A stretch of DNA of 64,000 bases from Strix aluco (Eukaryota; Chordata; Aves; Strigiformes; Strigidae): NCBI RefSeq assembly GCF_031877795.1, contig NC_133932.1, forward strand, positions 39,322,180 to 39,386,179, read 5' to 3'. The notes beneath the pieces were generated by a model, which saw nothing but the letters and a program-made list of their open reading frames with translations, made no database searches and was not told the origin of the DNA. A program made the translations under genes and the position numbers. Below, in pieces: positions 1 through 13,400 of this stretch (the stretch's first letter is position 1; each line of letters opens with the position of its first letter).

Positions 1-1395
1 TAAACAAAGAAGGTAGTCCTGAAATTTGTCCTGTGTTTCTTAAATGAAACATTTACTTGAGACTATTATAATCTGTAGGGGAAAATACCCAGAAATGTAA
101 AAATTGGTCTTCAAAACGGTCATATACTGTAGTCGTATGCAATGATGAAGGAAAGATTTAAAAATAGTTGAAAAATTTGTAGTGATTTAACATGTTACAA
201 AGAAAAAAGGTTTTGTTTCAGTTCTTAAACTGGTGAAAAATCTAAAACTTAGTTCTTTGATGCTGATACAAGTGGAAGAGAACAGAAAAGCTGGAATTAA
301 TACCTGGATGTAATATTTTTCAAGGCATGAGCTCTGTCTCTTCTAATATGAATATTTTTTTATAGTAGCTAAACATTAGGACTCCAGTGTGTCAAAGAAA
401 ATTAAGTTCTATGGTAATATTTAATGGTAATAGCTTAATGAATTATGTGACTTCAGTTGTAATGGCTGGTACTCTGACAAGAAAATGAAATGTAAATTAG
501 TAATTTGATGGATAATCTCTTATCTGGTGGTGTTGCTATGCTAAATATTTTTTTTTTTTTTTTAATTTACTGGATGTCTGACTTTAAAAAAAAAAAAAAT
601 GTTTAACTCATCTGGGCACTAAACTCCAGCTTATGCTTAGAGGGAATAAAGTACATAAGTTTACGTGTGTTATCCCATTAAAATTAATATTACCCAAATT
701 ATCAAATGTCTACAGAAATGAGACTTCTGAATTCCAAGGTCACTTTTGAAACTATATAATCACATAGGCACAATTGTTTAAAAGCTGTTAGATATTGTTC
801 CATTGTTTGTTGAGCCTTAAATGACTTGAATGGTAGATTCCTGATGTCAGAAGTGATTTGAGACTTTGGTTTCTAAAAGTAATTTCAGGCCCTAACTTTA
901 GAATATGGTTTCATACTCGTGAGTAAATAGGGTATTCCTTAACACTTTTTATATTTGGTTCATTGGTTGTAGACTATTATTGTTTCAGTTACAGTAATGC
1001 TGGATGTGTTGTTAGCCTTTTCAAAACACAAAAACATAAATTTTTGCTCGTTTCTACATTTTATGTATTACCTTAGAGTAAGTATTAGTTAAGTAGTGCA
1101 AAACTAAATGCTAAAGTTTACTTGAAGTTTGTGAATGTAAAAGAACCTCAGCCTCTTCTTAAAAATCTTATGTTAAAATATAAAATGATACAATGAACTT
1201 TCTGCTGATGAAACCTGTTGCATTTTCCAATGTGAATTTTTTTTTTTTTTTTGAGAAAATGCACATAACTGTCATTGTCAATAAACTTGCTGATCTTTTG
1301 GACAGAGGTGTGCATAATATCTTTTTTCATCTTTTAGAACTGGATTCTAAGTAGTCACTTTTGTAATTGATTGTGTTTTTTTTTTTTTTTTAAAG
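1..1395 (+). other. PKNOX1 intron upstream of the start-codon exon
   Basis: AT-rich DNA with T-runs and no supported coding sequence. It ends in a long T tract and AAG acceptor at 1378-1395, just before the ATG-containing exon. The promoter and non-coding first exon of PKNOX1 must lie left of the window. Confidence 0.7.
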
Positions 1396-1446
1396 AATAT
1401 TTGTTCATACTTATGATGATTTGACATAACTAATGTTTTATTAACC

Positions 1447-1497
1447 ATGATGGCAACACAGACATTAAGTATAGACAACTATCAAGATGGACAACAG
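1447..1497 (+). CDS. PKNOX1: PKNOX1 first coding exon
   Basis: Encodes residues 1-17 (MMATQTLSIDNYQDGQQ). The exon probably begins at 1396, after a T-rich tract ending AAG at 1395, which gives 51 nt of 5' UTR. It ends at a consensus donor CAG|GTAAGT, phase 0. Confidence 0.96.
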
Positions 1498-4400
1498 GTA
1501 AGTGTGTTTTTCTTCCTCTATGAACTAAATACAGTTAGCAAGTAAAAAAAGGTAGTGACTTTTCCTTAATGATTGCTTTGGCATTATTTAAGAATCTGTT
1601 CTTGTTTGTAAAACAAGATCTCTAAAGTGATAAGCTGCTATTCTTTAATACTTGGATACTTATTAAAGGCTTAGCTAATCTTTGCATGACTTCACTTAAC
1701 TTCTGGAAGAATGGTTAGATAAGTTTTCTTCTGAATCTGCCCTAGATGATTTGTGTTCTGTAACGTTCCTGTTTTTAGGAAAACCAAATGGGCATCTGTA
1801 ATATTTTGTGTATGTGATGCTTCAGTGTTCTTACATGTTTACAGTTACAATAGATTGATGACATTTACACAGACTTGTTGGTCTTGACCAAGCGAAGGAT
1901 AAACTTAGTTATCGAGAATTACATGCTACTTTGACTACATTTGATGCAATTATGCTGCAGGCTGAAAACTGGTAAAATACTTGTATTAATTTTAATGAGG
2001 TTACTGTTTAGAATTGCTAATTAGAAAGCTGGTCAGTGGGCTTCCAGTTTCTTACTTCTGCTAACAAATAGCTAGAATAGTGAAACATACTCAGATATGT
2101 CTGGTCATGATGTTTCTTTTTTGTACAACAGGCTGTATATTGCAAAAATTTGAATTCCTAAATTAAAATACTGTGGCCTGTACTTTTACTAATGTAAAAA
2201 ACCCATTTTTACATTACTGTGTGTCAGCCCTAAGCAGTAAATGCAAGTACTTCTGTCAGCAGATGGCAACAGTGGTGAACAGAAGAAAACCAGCAACTTT
2301 TCCCAACTCTTATAAAAAAAGATATTTATCTGAATGCAATCTGGGATTATTGATTTGTTGTTGTTGTTTGCTTCTTTTATTGCAATTCTAATTTCTCTCT
2401 CCTCTCACCTACCTTACATCTTTTACTTTATTCCCCCAACAAATACATGCCATCCTGTGACAGATCAGTGAAAGTAATACATTTTTTTGTAAATAATGGA
2501 TTGGGAGAGAGCATTTTCTTTGCATTTGTTTTGTATTTTAAGCTCTCAGTGACCAAGATAGACAGGTAATTTGGGTGTCTTCTGCTTTTGTAGTTTGGAA
2601 ATGGCCCACAGAAAATAGCTTGCAGTTTTGTGTGAGCTATATCCTCCTTTTAGTGAGATAGAGCCCTAACTGAACATATTCCCCCCTTTCAAACTCTGCA
2701 GATGTATGGCTCAACATTTATAATCACTTGTATGAGTCATCCCCTTTTGTTTTGCTCCTCCTTCTTGGCATTAGCCAAGAAATGAGTCCATTAGTTGTAT
2801 CTTTTTTGCAAGCATTCTGGCTTAAAAACCATCTATGCTTGCTGAGGAAGCTTTTTGCAAGGCAGGCTGCTCTGTTGGGTAGGATATGCTGGCATTTTCT
2901 CAGTTTCTGATTTTGCTGGGAGGTGGCTTGGCCCCGACAGATAATAAAGCACAAACCTTTTGGTTCTCCCAGACTTCTTGTTGGGAATAGTATAAATTCC
3001 TTTTGCTTATGCTGTGTGGAAATAGATTAAATTCTGTCAGAGTGAAGTTCTCTAATAGTTTCTGGAGGCCAGCTCTCATCTCGGAGGGTTCCTGTGGGTG
3101 ATGTGATACGTACATCTCATGGGAAAAGAGAACAGAGGATTGCATTCTGTATGCTGCCTTTCTGTAGGTGTCAGTTCTGGCTGCCTGGTGATATCTAGAA
3201 CAGTGTCTGTCCTCGAGATAAAACTTGGTAGGGTTGAAGTAGGAAAAAAAAAATATTGCAGTCATTTCTTGTCTTTGTACACATGTTCCTAGTGCTCAAA
3301 GGGGAGAAAACCAAGGAGTTTGGGTTGGGGTGGTGGAAACTATGACTTTCAGAGGTCAGGTTCCTTTAAGACCTTTTAGTTTGAAAGATATTTAGCTGGA
3401 GGTGATTGGAAAACCACTTTCAACACCTTCAAAGCACCTTAAAGGTATTAGCAGGCTCTAGTGCAATTTAGGAGGTGCTCGGTGGAAGCTGTGGTTCTAT
3501 GTTGTTTTTCCAGTGGTGGCAGATTGTGTGTTAAATGGATTTATAAAAGAGTTACTGCTGTTTTCTCCAGTAGCTTGACATTCCTAAAATAATATGTTAT
3601 TACAGTATGTAAATTCGAGTGGTAAAGGTCAGGGGAGGTTATGGTCCTGATAATTGAAAGGTTGGGGGGACACAGAATATTTCAGTTGTAAGAAAATGTC
3701 CATTTTAATGGACAGGAAAGCTTGAGGATCTCTTCAGTATCTTGATACAATGTACAGTAAGAAATGAGAAAGAAAACTTTAGAGGAGAAACTTTCCTTGC
3801 TCTTGTTTTCATCCTAAAGGCTTTTTATGCAGACATCCCCATAAATTTTTTGGAGCAAAAAATTCCTATTTTTTGCTAGTCTATTCCAAAAATAGCCTCT
3901 TTCGAGACAAAATGCTTTAACAATTTACTAATATCTGTCATTCCCATTTTAAAGCTGAGTGCTGAAACTTGAAGTGAGCTTTACACGACCCATCAAAAAG
4001 TGCCAAGGATTAAAAGAGGGGTTTTGTTACTGCTATGGCTTTTTGTGTAACTGCCAAGTCATACCAACCTTCTGGCAATTTAGTAGCCTTTTGCATTGCT
4101 ATTTCCTTAGAAAACAGTACACTTATTTTACGTCAAGCATAGAGATTTACTTACTCTTTTTCTACAGATGCAAGTAGTAACAGAGTTAAAAACTGAACAA
4201 GATCCCAACTGCTCTGAAACTGATGCAGAAGGGGTGAGTCCTGCCCCTGTAGAATCTCAAACTCCAATGGATGCAGACAAGCAGGCCATTTACAGGTAGT
4301 AATGGACTCGTGTTCTGTCTTTTGATGGATAAAGAATAGAGAATTTAATTTTTTTTAAAAAATTAATAATAAGTAGCTTAAAATCAGATGGTCTCTTGGC

Positions 4401-7400
4401 TAACTGTCCCAGTAGTTTGCAGGGAAAGAATGAGATCAAATTAGCTTCACTGTCAGTCTTCAGTCAAAACCAAAAAAATCCCTTTATTGTGGGATTCTTC
4501 AATTTCAGCATAGTTTTAAAGGATGTTCTAAAGGTGGCTGCCTTTAAAGCACAAGTGAAATTTAGCAAGCTACTCAGACTGTTGAACTATGGTCACTATT
4601 TGTTATACTGTAGTTTTTATCTTTAATGTGAGATTTTATCTTTATTGTAATTAGGTCAATCTTTACTCCCTTTTCTTTAGGGATGACAATCTGTTGCCCA
4701 GTAATTAGCTCAAACTGGATTAAATGTTGATGTATAAATGTGCTAATTTGAGATTTTTCCAGTTACATGCTGTGCTAAGCAGCATGCTCAGTTTTGATGA
4801 GGTTAAGTGTTCTTTCACTTTAAGTGCTGTATAAAGACATAATTATTACTAGTTTTCAGGTAAAAAAAAATACAACCAAAAACCTGAAGCGGAAGGATCT
4901 ATCTGCTCATTTACAGACTTGTGCTAACAAAATTGTTGTCTTCTCTGAGCATGATTTCATAGGAGGCCTCTGCATACAGCCTGAATACTATTCTCAGTTC
5001 TGTGAAGTTATTTGTCATGTATAAATAGGGCCCACATTGAAGAATAAATGAATATTATCAGACTTTATTTCATAGTTTAAATCTGCATTCATCCTATTTG
5101 TAAATCCTAATCCTTATTTCTAATGCACTGTGTTAATGTATCTCTTGCCACTCAGTTACAGTTAATTAAATAGTATGGCATAGCTTTTTAGCTTGTGATT
5201 GTTCTGTTCATTTAAGTATATATATTTTACTGGTTTACTTGCCTCTAGAGTGTGTGGTAAACCAAAATTTAAAAAAAACCCAAACTTTGATCATGTTTTG
5301 TTATAGCAGTCTCTTTCAGGACTTGTCTTTCTGTTTCTTACATGAGTAACTGTACCTTACGTGAGCTAGATGTCTTACTTTTCAGTGGTGTACACATAAG
5401 TGAAAATACTTATTCATGTATTTTAACTTTTATTCTAGGCACCCACTATTTCCCTTGTTAGCACTATTATTTGAAAAATGTGAACAATCTACACAAGGCT
5501 CAGAAGGCACAACTTCTGCTAGTTTTGATGTAGATATTGAAAATTTTGTAAGGAAGCAAGAGAAAGAAGGAAAACCCTTTTTCTGTGAAGATCCAGAAAC
5601 TGATAATTTGGTAAGTATAAGCCATCTCTTTTATTTCTGAAACAATCATCGCATTTGCCTCTTATTCCGAACTTCTGATCTCAACTGGTACTTACAGTTT
5701 CTCCTCACGTTTTTCTTCCTACGAGAGATTCTTCTTCATGTTAATGCTGAGAAACATTTTTTTAAAATTTCTTCTGACTCCATTTTTGCCTCTGACCTGT
5801 AAACTTACACTGGGCCCTTCACAGTTATTTCCCATTCTAAACTGGCTGAGATCAGTGTATTAAAGATGAACGGAAACATATGCTTGCCATAGCCAGGTTG
5901 ACTCTGCAAATCAGTTTGAGAGTGTCAAGTGTATAACATATTTATCAAAACCACGTAATTGATTTAAATGTTTTCCAACTTTTTTTTAATCAGGATTCAT
6001 CTAGTTAATGTGGGAGAAGAGCTGTTATAAGATGAGCTTAAAAACTCTTCATCACATACAAATTTTTTCTTCATGTCATTGTCTCCTTCAGGGTTTCTGA
6101 AAGTCCTTCCTGTGATCAAGCTGTGATTTCCCCAGTCCCTTAGTCTCCCTCTTGAATCACATCTCCCAAGAATGCTAATTTCTAAACTGTCTACCTGCCT
6201 TCATCTCTTTAGAGTCATGTTGCATCTAGATTTTATCACATTCAAGAGTGTTAGAATTACAGAGATCAAGTGTTCTGTTTCATTTTTGAAAACCTGTTCC
6301 TTTAAGGGGACTGTGTTAATAAAACAAGTATTCATCCTTGAGTCTACCTCATAGGAGAAAAAGATACTTACAGTATGGAAGTTCACAAACTAAATTGATG
6401 TGAGGTTGTAAACAACAGAAATGGTAATGTTTTAAAGCTGATACTTAGAAAGATTTACGTGGGTAAATAATACCCTGTGTGGGAGGCGAAGGTAATGTAC
6501 GTGGAGAAAACTCTTAAATAAAACCAAGACTTAAACAACAAATTAATCTGAGATGCTGTTTAGAATTGGCAGGACTGTTGCAGTGAACAGCATGTTAGGA
6601 GGGGCACATATTGTAGCAAAAAAAGGAGTCAATTTTGGCTGCTTTTGCAAGCAGCCTAAATAGTCATTTTACGTAACTTGATTTCTTTCCAAGCAATTTA
6701 TGACCAATCGTTAGTGTAGTTAAGTTCTGGGAAGATAGTATTTAAATAGTATCATAGAAAATAAAGGTACAAGTGTCTCTATGTATAATTAGACCAGTGT
6801 GAGAGTAAAGAAGGCAGAAAACAGTATGTTCTAGAGTGAGGAAGGCTTTTACAGCTCTATTCAGAGAGTCATAAAAAGTTACCTTCGTAGCTACTTGTTA
6901 CATCCTTTTAACTGTAGGTTACAATGTCCAGGACTGAAATATCTTAATACATTGCGTCAATGATCTTAGTCTATGTAAATATAAAGTCAGTCACCTTAGA
7001 TTAAATCTTCTTCAAGGATGGATCAAATTAACACAATTCACTTTGCACTAATCCACCTGCAAGACTGCTTTCAAAAAGTTCTCTTACAGCTTTGGCTGTG
7101 GAGCTGTTTGTCTTACAGAAGCTTTTGTTTTCTGTTTGGAAACATTTTTGGGGCTCAAATAAAGTTTTTGTGTTAGAAGGTGACCCAAAACATTGCCCTT
7201 CAGAATGAATCAAAAGCAGCTAAAGGAGGACACATAATCTTATGCATAATGATACTCTCAGTATTAGTGTAAAAATTCTCAGTTTATAAATGAAGAACTG
7301 AAGAACAGGCATTGGCCACTTTGACCAAAGTTACAACTAGAACAGAATTGAACCCCCAAAATCTCAATTTAATATCTTTAAACATTTGATCTTTGTGAGC

Positions 7401-10400
7401 AAATTTTGATGCAGCTCACCTGAGAAATACTTACTGATACAGACAGTGACTTAGTTTTCTAAGTAGGAGGAAGCATTGGCATACCTACTAAAACAGTTCC
7501 ATGAACAAACCCTATAGCAGAATGACTGTTGTCAACTGTAGGAGTTAAAAATAGAATATGAAAGAAGAAAAATAAAGGCAAGGGGACATAAATGATAATT
7601 CTCTTTAGTTACTGCCCTAGTGTGAGCAGCAGAGGTGTGGGGTGCTTTGCTTTTTAAAATTTTATTTGAAATGTGAGTGGTGTAATATTTATTAAATACT
7701 TGTAGCACAATATAATGATTGTCTTATGTTTGTAAGCAGAAGTAAGTACTTCAGAAGGGTTACAATGAGATGATCTGTCTGTGAAGAGTATGGCTGTTCC
7801 GTTGGGGTGGAGAAATCCTTGGAGATTGAGGGCCACTGGTACCAACATTCTTGATCTTTCTTGAACAGGAAAGCACTCAGGCAAATTTGGGGGAGGAAGG
7901 GCAGGGGAAAGTGCATTATTGAGGGAGAAGGACATAAATACTTTAAAGAGTTGTTAGGTTCTGAGGAAGACTAAATCCAGGCTAAAACCTGCAGTTTGTA
8001 ACAGATGCTAATTTGTACATGTAACAAAATCTGGTTGTTGAAGAATGAATTGCACACAGAATTCCCCAAATAACTTACTGGTTTCAGGATCTTGTGGTTT
8101 GACCCAGGTATCCAGAAAGTTGGCTACCAGGAATGCCTATCATTTTGGAATTGCTTCTTTCTTTATCTCTTCCACTCTGTAGTATGTTTAGGTTTTTGTT
8201 ACTGCTATCAGTGACACCTCCAGAGTGCTTCTTCCACATCAGCTGTGCATTTGAAGACACCAGCAAAATTCTCCATGGCTCTTTCTTCAGAAACTTTTTT
8301 GAATATGCTTGCCTCCAATACTTTACTCAAAAATGATAGTTAGTTCTGTTCTGCGTGAAGCAGGACTGCTGACTTGCTAAGCCACAGGTTTTCTTTTAAT
8401 TTGTAACTCTGAATTCAATACAAATATAGTTTTCCCTTATCTGTCTAATCCCAAATTATTTTCAGAAGTACATCTGAAATGTAATAGTTGGAATGTAGTA
8501 GTTCTGGCTCAGGGGATGAGGAAAGAGGAATGGATGTAGTTTATCATGGCTTTAGTAAGGCTTTTGACATTGTCTCCTGTAATGTTCTCATAGACAAACT
8601 GATAAAAATAAGGACTAGATAAATGAGCAGTCAGATGGACTGAGAACTGGGTGAACTGCTGGGCTCAAAGAATTGCTTTCAGCAGCATGAAGTCCAGTTG
8701 AAGGCTAGTCATTAGTGGTGTACTCCAGGGACTGATACTGGAAGCAATGCCGTTTAACATCTTCATTAATGACCTGGATGATGGGACAGAGTGTACCCTT
8801 GGCAAGTTTGTAGATGTTGCAAAACTGGGAGCAGTGGCTGGTGACCAGATGGCTGTGCCACCATTCAGAGGTATTTTGTCTCTTTTGGAGAAATAGGCAA
8901 ACGGGAATCTCTTGAAGCTCAACAGAATAACTGGGAAGGAATAACCCCATGCACCGATAGACTCTGGGGTGACAACCAGTTGGAAAGGAGCTTTGCAGAA
9001 AAGGACCTGACAGTCCTGGTGGACACCAAGTCAAATATGAGACAGTAGTGCATCCTTGCGGCAAAGAAATTCAACATAGTTGGGCTGTGTTAGGAAGAGC
9101 ATTGTCAGCAGGTCAAGGGATGTGATCCTCTCCCTCTGCTTGACACTGGTGAGGCACATCTGGAGTGCTGGATACAGTTCTGGGCTCCCCACTACTAGAT
9201 ATAGACACACTGGAGTGAGTCCAGGAAAGGACCAAAAAGGTGATCAGGGGACTAGAGCATCTCTCGTGAAGAGTCGCTCAGTGAGCTGGGACTGTTTAGC
9301 CTACAGCAGTGAAGGTCTGGGGCGATATTATCGATGTATCTAAAAACCTACTGGGGGAGTAAAGAAGACAGACTCTCTGACTCTGCTCAGTGGTACTCAG
9401 TGAAAGGGCAAGAGGAAATGGACATAAATTGAAACATAGGAAGTTCCATTAAAACATAAGAATAAACATTTTTACTGTAAGGGTGATTGAATACTGGAGC
9501 AGGTTGCCCAAAGAGGTTGTGGAGTCTCCATCCTTGGAGACAGTCAAAACCCAACCGGACGTGGCCCTGAGCAACCTGCCCTAGTTGAACTTGCTTTGTG
9601 CAGGGAGTTTGGATTAAACAATCCCAGGAGTCCCTTCCAACTGCAACTAAAATGTGTTTTTTGTGAGCCTTCAAAGATTGGTTTCCCAAAGGTCCTACAT
9701 GCTTTGGTCTGCTTCACATACTTTTGGTTGTACACAAACATTCTCTCAGAACTAGCTTCCTTTGGTTGTAGATGGGTCTGCTGTGTTCAAATAGTCCTTC
9801 CTACTGATTGACCTGTTTCTGATTTTAGTGGTGACAAAGTCTCTTGGTTTATGTGGTATTCGTCTTTGTTAATGGGCTGCACAAATCTGGCTGATTTTGC
9901 TTGAGATGGATGTGGAAGTATTTGTCTTGCATTGCGTGGCTGCTGTCAGTACTGTCTTAAACTGGAACCACATTGCAAAGTCAAAAATCTTTGGCATTGA
10001 ACTCCTGTTCTGTAATCATATTGCTAGCTATGACTTTCTGTTACTAGATACCAAATGAAATGTGAGTGTGACTTGTCCTCTGCCTGTCCTGAAGGCTGGG
10101 GACTCTAAGCAGCTGACATTCTGACAAGCTGTTAATTTTGTCAGAGGCAATGAACAGAAGAGTTTCTGTCAAGCTGCAAAATAGCTAGTATGGTTTTCAA
10201 TCTCTTCTTCAGCTTGAAATGTTTCTGCTTGCACAGAGAAGGCTGTAGCTGGGCAGTTTTTTCTGCCTTGTGTCACATAAATATATACATTTTTATATAG
10301 ATGAAAAATCTCTTTTTAGTGGGGAGGGATTCTAATACTGTGCACCTTTGTTATGTCTTCTGTTCTTGCTCTCTCTCCCTTTTTAACTCCAAGGTTAAAT

Positions 10401-13400
10401 CAACCATTCACTTGAAAGGAGAAGTTAGTGAAGACTGCTAATTAGAACAAACCAGAAGGGTGGAGCAGGTAGGCCAGACAACAGCTTGCTTTCTGCCTGT
10501 GCTCTTATTGGACCCCAGCACTCAAACAAATAAGGTGTAAATGCTTGTTTGGTAGCAGTCATTCAATTTGGAGCCAGAGCTAAACTGAGATGAATTGACC
10601 ATTATAGTACTTACCCAAAAAGAGTCACAGGCCTGCCTAGAGTAAGGAAATTGGGCACTGATTCAGCTGTTTCAGCGTTTTCCTTTTCTTTTGGAAGTGT
10701 CATGTAGAACTCAACTACAATGTACAGTGTTTGTGAATAAGCCTAAACTAATGGCTTCAAAACAGCAGAATATCATTTTAGGCTCCATACTGCTTATAGG
10801 CTAGTTGCCTAGGTAAGAGAAATTATGAAGGGTAACAGATACTGATTGTAGGGCCTCTTGCAATCCTGGCAATGTTTCACATTGTGCACTCGCTTGAAAT
10901 GCCATGAATATTCCAAAGGAAAAGTCTGGATTTCATCCAGGGGACCACAGACTGTTAATGTGGACAGCACAGGCATTAGATGAGTTTGACCAGAAAGGAA
11001 GTTCATTAAGAGCGGTGTATGGTTGTTCTAACTTGAGTAGCTCTTAGTAAACTGTGGTCTAGATTACTTTGTTACTTTGGTATTATGGTTCCCATTCTAA
11101 ATTAATTGGTGGTTTCCTGCATTAGTAGTATAAAGGATTTCACCAGTGGGAAATACAGGTAGCATCCACCTGAAATTTAATTTTAAGGATATCCATATAT
11201 TGCTAAACCTGGCCTGTAAGCCAAGTTTCAGTCCTTTTTTATTATCTAGATGGAGGGATTCTGTTCTTTCTAGTTAACCACTCCAAAAGCGTCAGTTGGT
11301 GATATTGAAGTGGCATGGCAAAGGGTTATGGTCAACACAGAAACAGTATTATGAGGCCTTTTGGTTTTGCAGTGTCTTTCCCAAGTCTGAGTTTGTCAGA
11401 CACATTGTGAAAACTGAAGGAAGGTAGATTCAGATTAGGTATAATCTGAAAAAGCACGCTCTGGGTGAGACACTGGAGCAGCTTGCCCAGAGAAGTTGTG
11501 GCTGCCCCCTCCCTGGCAGTGTTCAAGGCCAGGTTGGACGGGGCTTTGAGCAACCTGGTCTAGTGGAAGGTGTCCCTGCCCATGGCAGGGGGGTTGGAAC
11601 TAGATGATCTTTAAGGTCCCTTCCAACCCAAACCAGTCTATGATCCTATGAAAATAGGATGTTTGCAGTGAAATGGATGAGAACATTTCTATAAGTACTG
11701 ATGACTTCTGGATCAGGTCAGAACTTTGGTATTAGGCTTCAGCATATTTAGAAGAGTGAGAATTTCTCAGAAGAGATTGTAAGAATTTGAAAAGAGTTGG
11801 AAAAAATGGCACTTTCTTGTGGAAGTTTTTTTTCCTTAAATGAATTTTTAAGGTACTCTGTGAAATGACCTGGATTCAGCATATTTTTTATTTGATCTAT
11901 TGCTATGTTGCTATTCTTCTTCTGTATGTGCATTCATGTAATAGTCAGCAATGGTTTGTGTTCAAAACCCGCAGCATTAAAAAACCCACAAAATTGTGTT
12001 ATGGCTTCCCTGAAGCGTGAAGTTTCATTGTTGTCTCTTCCTTTGTCTGAGAAGTGCAAAAGATGTCTCTTTTCCTTCCAAGGAAGAGCGTATCACAGGA
12101 AAATGCAAAGTTCAATTCTAAGATCTGTTGAAAGAAAACTGAGAAGCTTCAGTGCTAGCTCCTGGACAGATTTTAGCAGCTTGCTCTGAGATGTAGGAAG
12201 TCTTGTCATTCTAGGTATGTCTTTACTTTTAACGCAGGTTCATCTTCCAGTCAGAAGAGGTAGTTGTCTTTGGACTGAAACTCTCCCAGAAGTTCCAGTA
12301 CATCCCTAATAAATACACAAAGAAAATGGCTTTTCTGTGGTTTGCTCTTCAAGAACTGTTGGCTGTGAACAGAACTTTGAAACTTTTCCCTTCCAACTTC
12401 ACTGAATGACCACGCAAGTTAGACTATTCAGGGAGGTAAAAGAGAGGTGCAAGTTTATGATTTTTTTTTTCAGTAAATATTTAGCTCTTATAGAAGATAT
12501 CTGTGCCACAGCATACTATTTGAGCCAGAATTATCCTCTGTCCTGGAATGTCTTCTACAGGTTTCTTCTGATTTTCAACAATTTTGTTCTCTCTTTCTGA
12601 TTCTTGGTCGCTTATGCTGTCTGTGTCTCCATTGATCTTCTCTGAACTTGATGTAAGTGCCGATTAGCCGCAAAAAGTTCTGCAGATTTCCCCTTTTCAA
12701 ATCCTAGTCCCTGTGGGAAGGAAGTGGAGGCTGAAGGTTGTGCTTACGTTTTACTTACTAGACTGGACATGTGCTTTCTTTCCCAGAGCTTTAACGTTCT
12801 CCATATCATTTTGGATTGTTACTTTACATAGATTTTAGTCCTTATATCGAAGATCAGTACCAGAAGAGATGTGTTTGCTGTTAAGAACCAAATCTTGGTA
12901 GTCTGTATTGCTAGCCAGAGGTTCCCAAGTGCACTTGCTTCTTTCTGGAACCACACTCAGCTGTATCTCCATAACATGGAGTATCATCTGTTGGAGCTCC
13001 TTACCCTTTGCCATCTCTATCTCATTTTCACAGATAAAACGGATCTCGGAATGAACCAATGAACCATCTTCTCCATTAGTATCCTTTAGTGCTTAGGACT
13101 TACATGGACAGGTTCCTCCATGTTTAAGAAGTTGTTCAGCATGAGTATTTGCAGATAATTATAGAGCTTTCACAGATTACATTATGTTTTAAGACATGCA
13201 GCAGTACTTAACACTTTTTTGTTGTTTACTGTTAGCCAAGCCACTGCAGAAACATCATGTTGCCTCAGGATGGCTCCTACCTCTTGTATAGATTCTTTTC
13301 AGAGTAAGCTCTTCCCATATATGAGTGGCCTTTTAAATTTCCCCACATTCATAGGGCCGCAGGATGATGCCGGTTGGATTACAAGCTCAAGAAGTTCTGT

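Noticed and set aside
11332..11553. Minus-strand frame MLKAPSNLALNTAREGAAT, repeated almost identically at 33037-33261
   Set aside because: Both are the antisense of the same CR1 3' region, so the similarity reflects the repeat, not a gene family.
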